Shown: piece after piece, positions 62,019-64,000 of the stretch
How positions within the stretch are numbered: the stretch's first letter is position 1
How the letters are laid out: the number at the start of each line of letters is the position of its first letter
Origin: Chrysomallon squamiferum
Lineage: Eukaryota > Mollusca > Gastropoda > Neomphalida > Peltospiridae
Assembly (NCBI GenBank): GCA_012295275.1
Contig: CM022667.1
Location: 10,225,038-10,289,037 of the forward strand
Length of the DNA stretch: 64,000 bases
Direction: 5' to 3'
Notes under the pieces: model-generated
The model's database searches: none
What the model was told of the DNA's origin: nothing
Seen by the model: the letters and a program-made list of their open reading frames with translations, nothing else
Translations under genes and position numbers: made by a program

Positions 62019-62134
62019 TGTATATCACCTGGCTGGGGTGTTTGTACAGACATTAATGGACAAACAGAAAGAACTGAACATAACTGAGAAAGATAAACTT
62101 TGTGTACAAATCGCTGGACTTTGCCACGACCTGG
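62019..62134 (+). pseudogene. Orphan SAMHD1 exon 3 with flanking introns
   Basis: Complete 116-nt exon 3 ([10 protein letters not shown] ... LCHDLG) with TTTGTAG acceptor and GTAAT donor. Flanks from about 61880 to 62440 match gene D introns around 41960-42500. No exon 2 or exon 4 lies nearby. It contains the His206-Asp207 pair but cannot make an enzyme alone. Confidence 0.7.
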
Positions 62135-62470
62135 GTAATAATTTGAACCATTTCTCTGTGTAATAAAACTGCGTTCTACTATTACAAACAATAAAACGAT
62201 GGCCATGTTCTATGTTCAACACATACTTAGTTACTGAAACTGCGGATCGGCTCACATTCATTTTAAGGTTTGACGTAAGATGAAGTTCCTTAGTGATCAT
62301 AGTTACCGATTTACAATTAAACGGCTTCTGTTTATTTTCCTACAGTATTTTAAATCATACACTGATCTATTTATTATTATTATTATTAGTAGTAGTAGTA
62401 GTAGTAATAGTAGTAGTAGTAGTAGCAGCAGTTTCTATATGTGTGTAGGGAGGGCGTATGACGGTAAACC

Positions 62471-62515
<45 letters not shown>

Positions 62516-62986
62516 TGTTCTTCTCACGAAGTAGGGTCTTTATCTTCGATAAAGCAATGGAAAGTTTTCACAGTGATAGTGATATTTAGATAATTAATAT
62601 AGTAATAATAATGATGATGATGATGATAATAATAATAATAATACTAATAAACACTGTATATAAATAAAAGCAGTCTGTTATAAATCAGGAATAATCCTTA
62701 TCTAGCGAGTCCCACTACTGTATTTCCCATTCTTACACAGCTCTCCCAGAAAGATAATTGAAAAGAAAAAGTAATAAAAAAGATGATTATATAGCCAGCT
62801 ATAAATAATGCTCTAATAGTGTTTATGTTATTTCAAATATTTTGCATATTAGAAATATTTATGTAGAATTTTATATACATTATTGTGGTAAAAGCACAAT
62901 ATTGGTTAAGTTATTACGTCAGTTGACATAATAAAATGTAAGATGGAAATACAATATAGAATTATCAAGAATATGTCTTAATTTGA

Positions 62987-63660
62987 GAAATCAAAACCGA
63001 AACTTACGCGTTTTTTATTCTTCTTCTTGTATTTTTTATATCGCGATTATTTCTGTCATGAATCTAGCGTTGGTTTATTTTAATATTTTCACTATATATA
63101 TATTAACAAGAGTGAATCGCTGTTTATTTGTTAATAGCTCTATTGCTAATAAATTAATTACTTGATGGTGCGCAGTAACGTTAGTTTATTGTTAATGGTC
63201 CACACCAAAGGTATACACGACATTCGAAGTACACTCAAGTAACAATCACCTACCAACATCTTACAGAGATCAGATTATAGTTCCTTCATCTTTTGTATAG
63301 AATGAACCATGTAACAAGTATATAGTTAAGTCTTTATCTCTGTCATGATTGTTGGTTCGGTCCATGTCATCCACAAAAAGTCGGAGTTACCCAGGGTCGT
63401 GAGAAGTGGTTTTAATTACGTCCTCCTGAGCAATACATTTTACGAGCTTTTGTTTTACAGAATGATCTGGCGACAGACGTCTTTGGGTAAGATTCGAACA
63501 ATGTTCAATAAAAGAACGGATTTATTGTTTTGTTTTCTTCTTAGGGCATAACGCTCTGTACGGTAGCTGCTGTATTGAATGTATAGCTAGCGCTAATAAT
63601 TATAAAATTAGTGTTGTGTTTGTTGTGTTTCTAATGAACAAAAACGTGCTACAGTATATA
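62987..63660 (-). promoter_or_regulatory. Inverted copy of the promoter module
   Basis: Reverse-complement copy with the TATA stretch (63031-63040) and ISRE-like motif (62987-63004) preserved. It faces left, where only an orphan exon 3 on the opposite strand was found. It includes CAGAATGATCTGGCGACAG near 63459. Confidence 0.55.
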
Positions 63661-63715
63661 TATATATATAAATCTGTATGTATGTATGTATGTATGTATA
63701 TAAGTATATATAAAT

Positions 63716-63749
<34 letters not shown>

Positions 63750-64000
63750 TTAATGTTCAGCAAGAAAATATGTATGTATGTATGTTATTTTATTTCAAAT
63801 TATTTGTGTTTGTCTGTGTTTGTGTGTGCATGTGTGTCACAGAATGTGATGATGTATGGATATCTAATATTTGTGAGTATTTGACTAAAGATCTGCAGAT
63901 ATTTTCACTTGTGGTAATAAAGAGAATTTCATAAAAGGATTATTATGAAAGATTTTTTGCATATTTCTAGGTTTCATATTATAATTTGAGAAATATCCTC

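Overview
The window is AT-rich eukaryotic DNA with short exons, long introns, very dense simple repeats (mainly ATT/ACT trinucleotides, GTAT and GATA tetranucleotides) and decayed retrotransposon pieces. Every recognisable gene is a homologue of animal SAMHD1, the HD-domain dNTP triphosphohydrolase. Gene architecture and repeat style suggest an invertebrate, most plausibly a coleoid cephalopod such as an octopus; this species guess is inference.

Layout: five SAMHD1-like genes, called A to E here, plus gene debris. A (minus, 2069-9262) and C (minus, 27024-34176) are near-identical copies. B (plus, 14659-23679), D (plus, 40081-48754) and E (plus, 52842-60652) run the other way. A/B and C/D are divergent pairs. 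The block [minus gene - promoter module - cassette-exon array - start of plus gene] occurs twice, offset by about 25 kb. A, C and D form one subfamily (shared LINE relic in intron 2, near-identical exon 10). B and E look like a second one. All five share the same splice-phase pattern and the HD core, and none shows the N-terminal SAM domain of vertebrate SAMHD1. A relic fusing part of exon 2 to a 3'UTR lies at 50365-50800, and an orphan exon 3 at 62019-62134. The first ~640 bases recur from 63273 to the end, so the array probably continues outside the window.

Most striking: upstream of B and of D there is an array of 45-nt, phase 2-2 cassette exons. Seven full copies per array each carry an ATG and encode a short basic peptide ending in KRMSRK. 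Any number of them can be spliced in frame onto the 49-nt exon that joins the HD domain. Each plus-strand gene also has a copied promoter module with a TATA box and an ISRE-like (IRF-type) motif, which fits immune-inducible expression.

The paralogues have diverged at the active site. A, C and D keep the full metal-binding and catalytic set. B has lost the equivalents of human His210 and Asp311 and carries a 10-nt frameshifting deletion. E has Leu at the His233 position and carries a tandem duplication of exon 12. The region reads as a fast-evolving antiviral or nucleotide-metabolism gene cluster with active, modified and decaying members.
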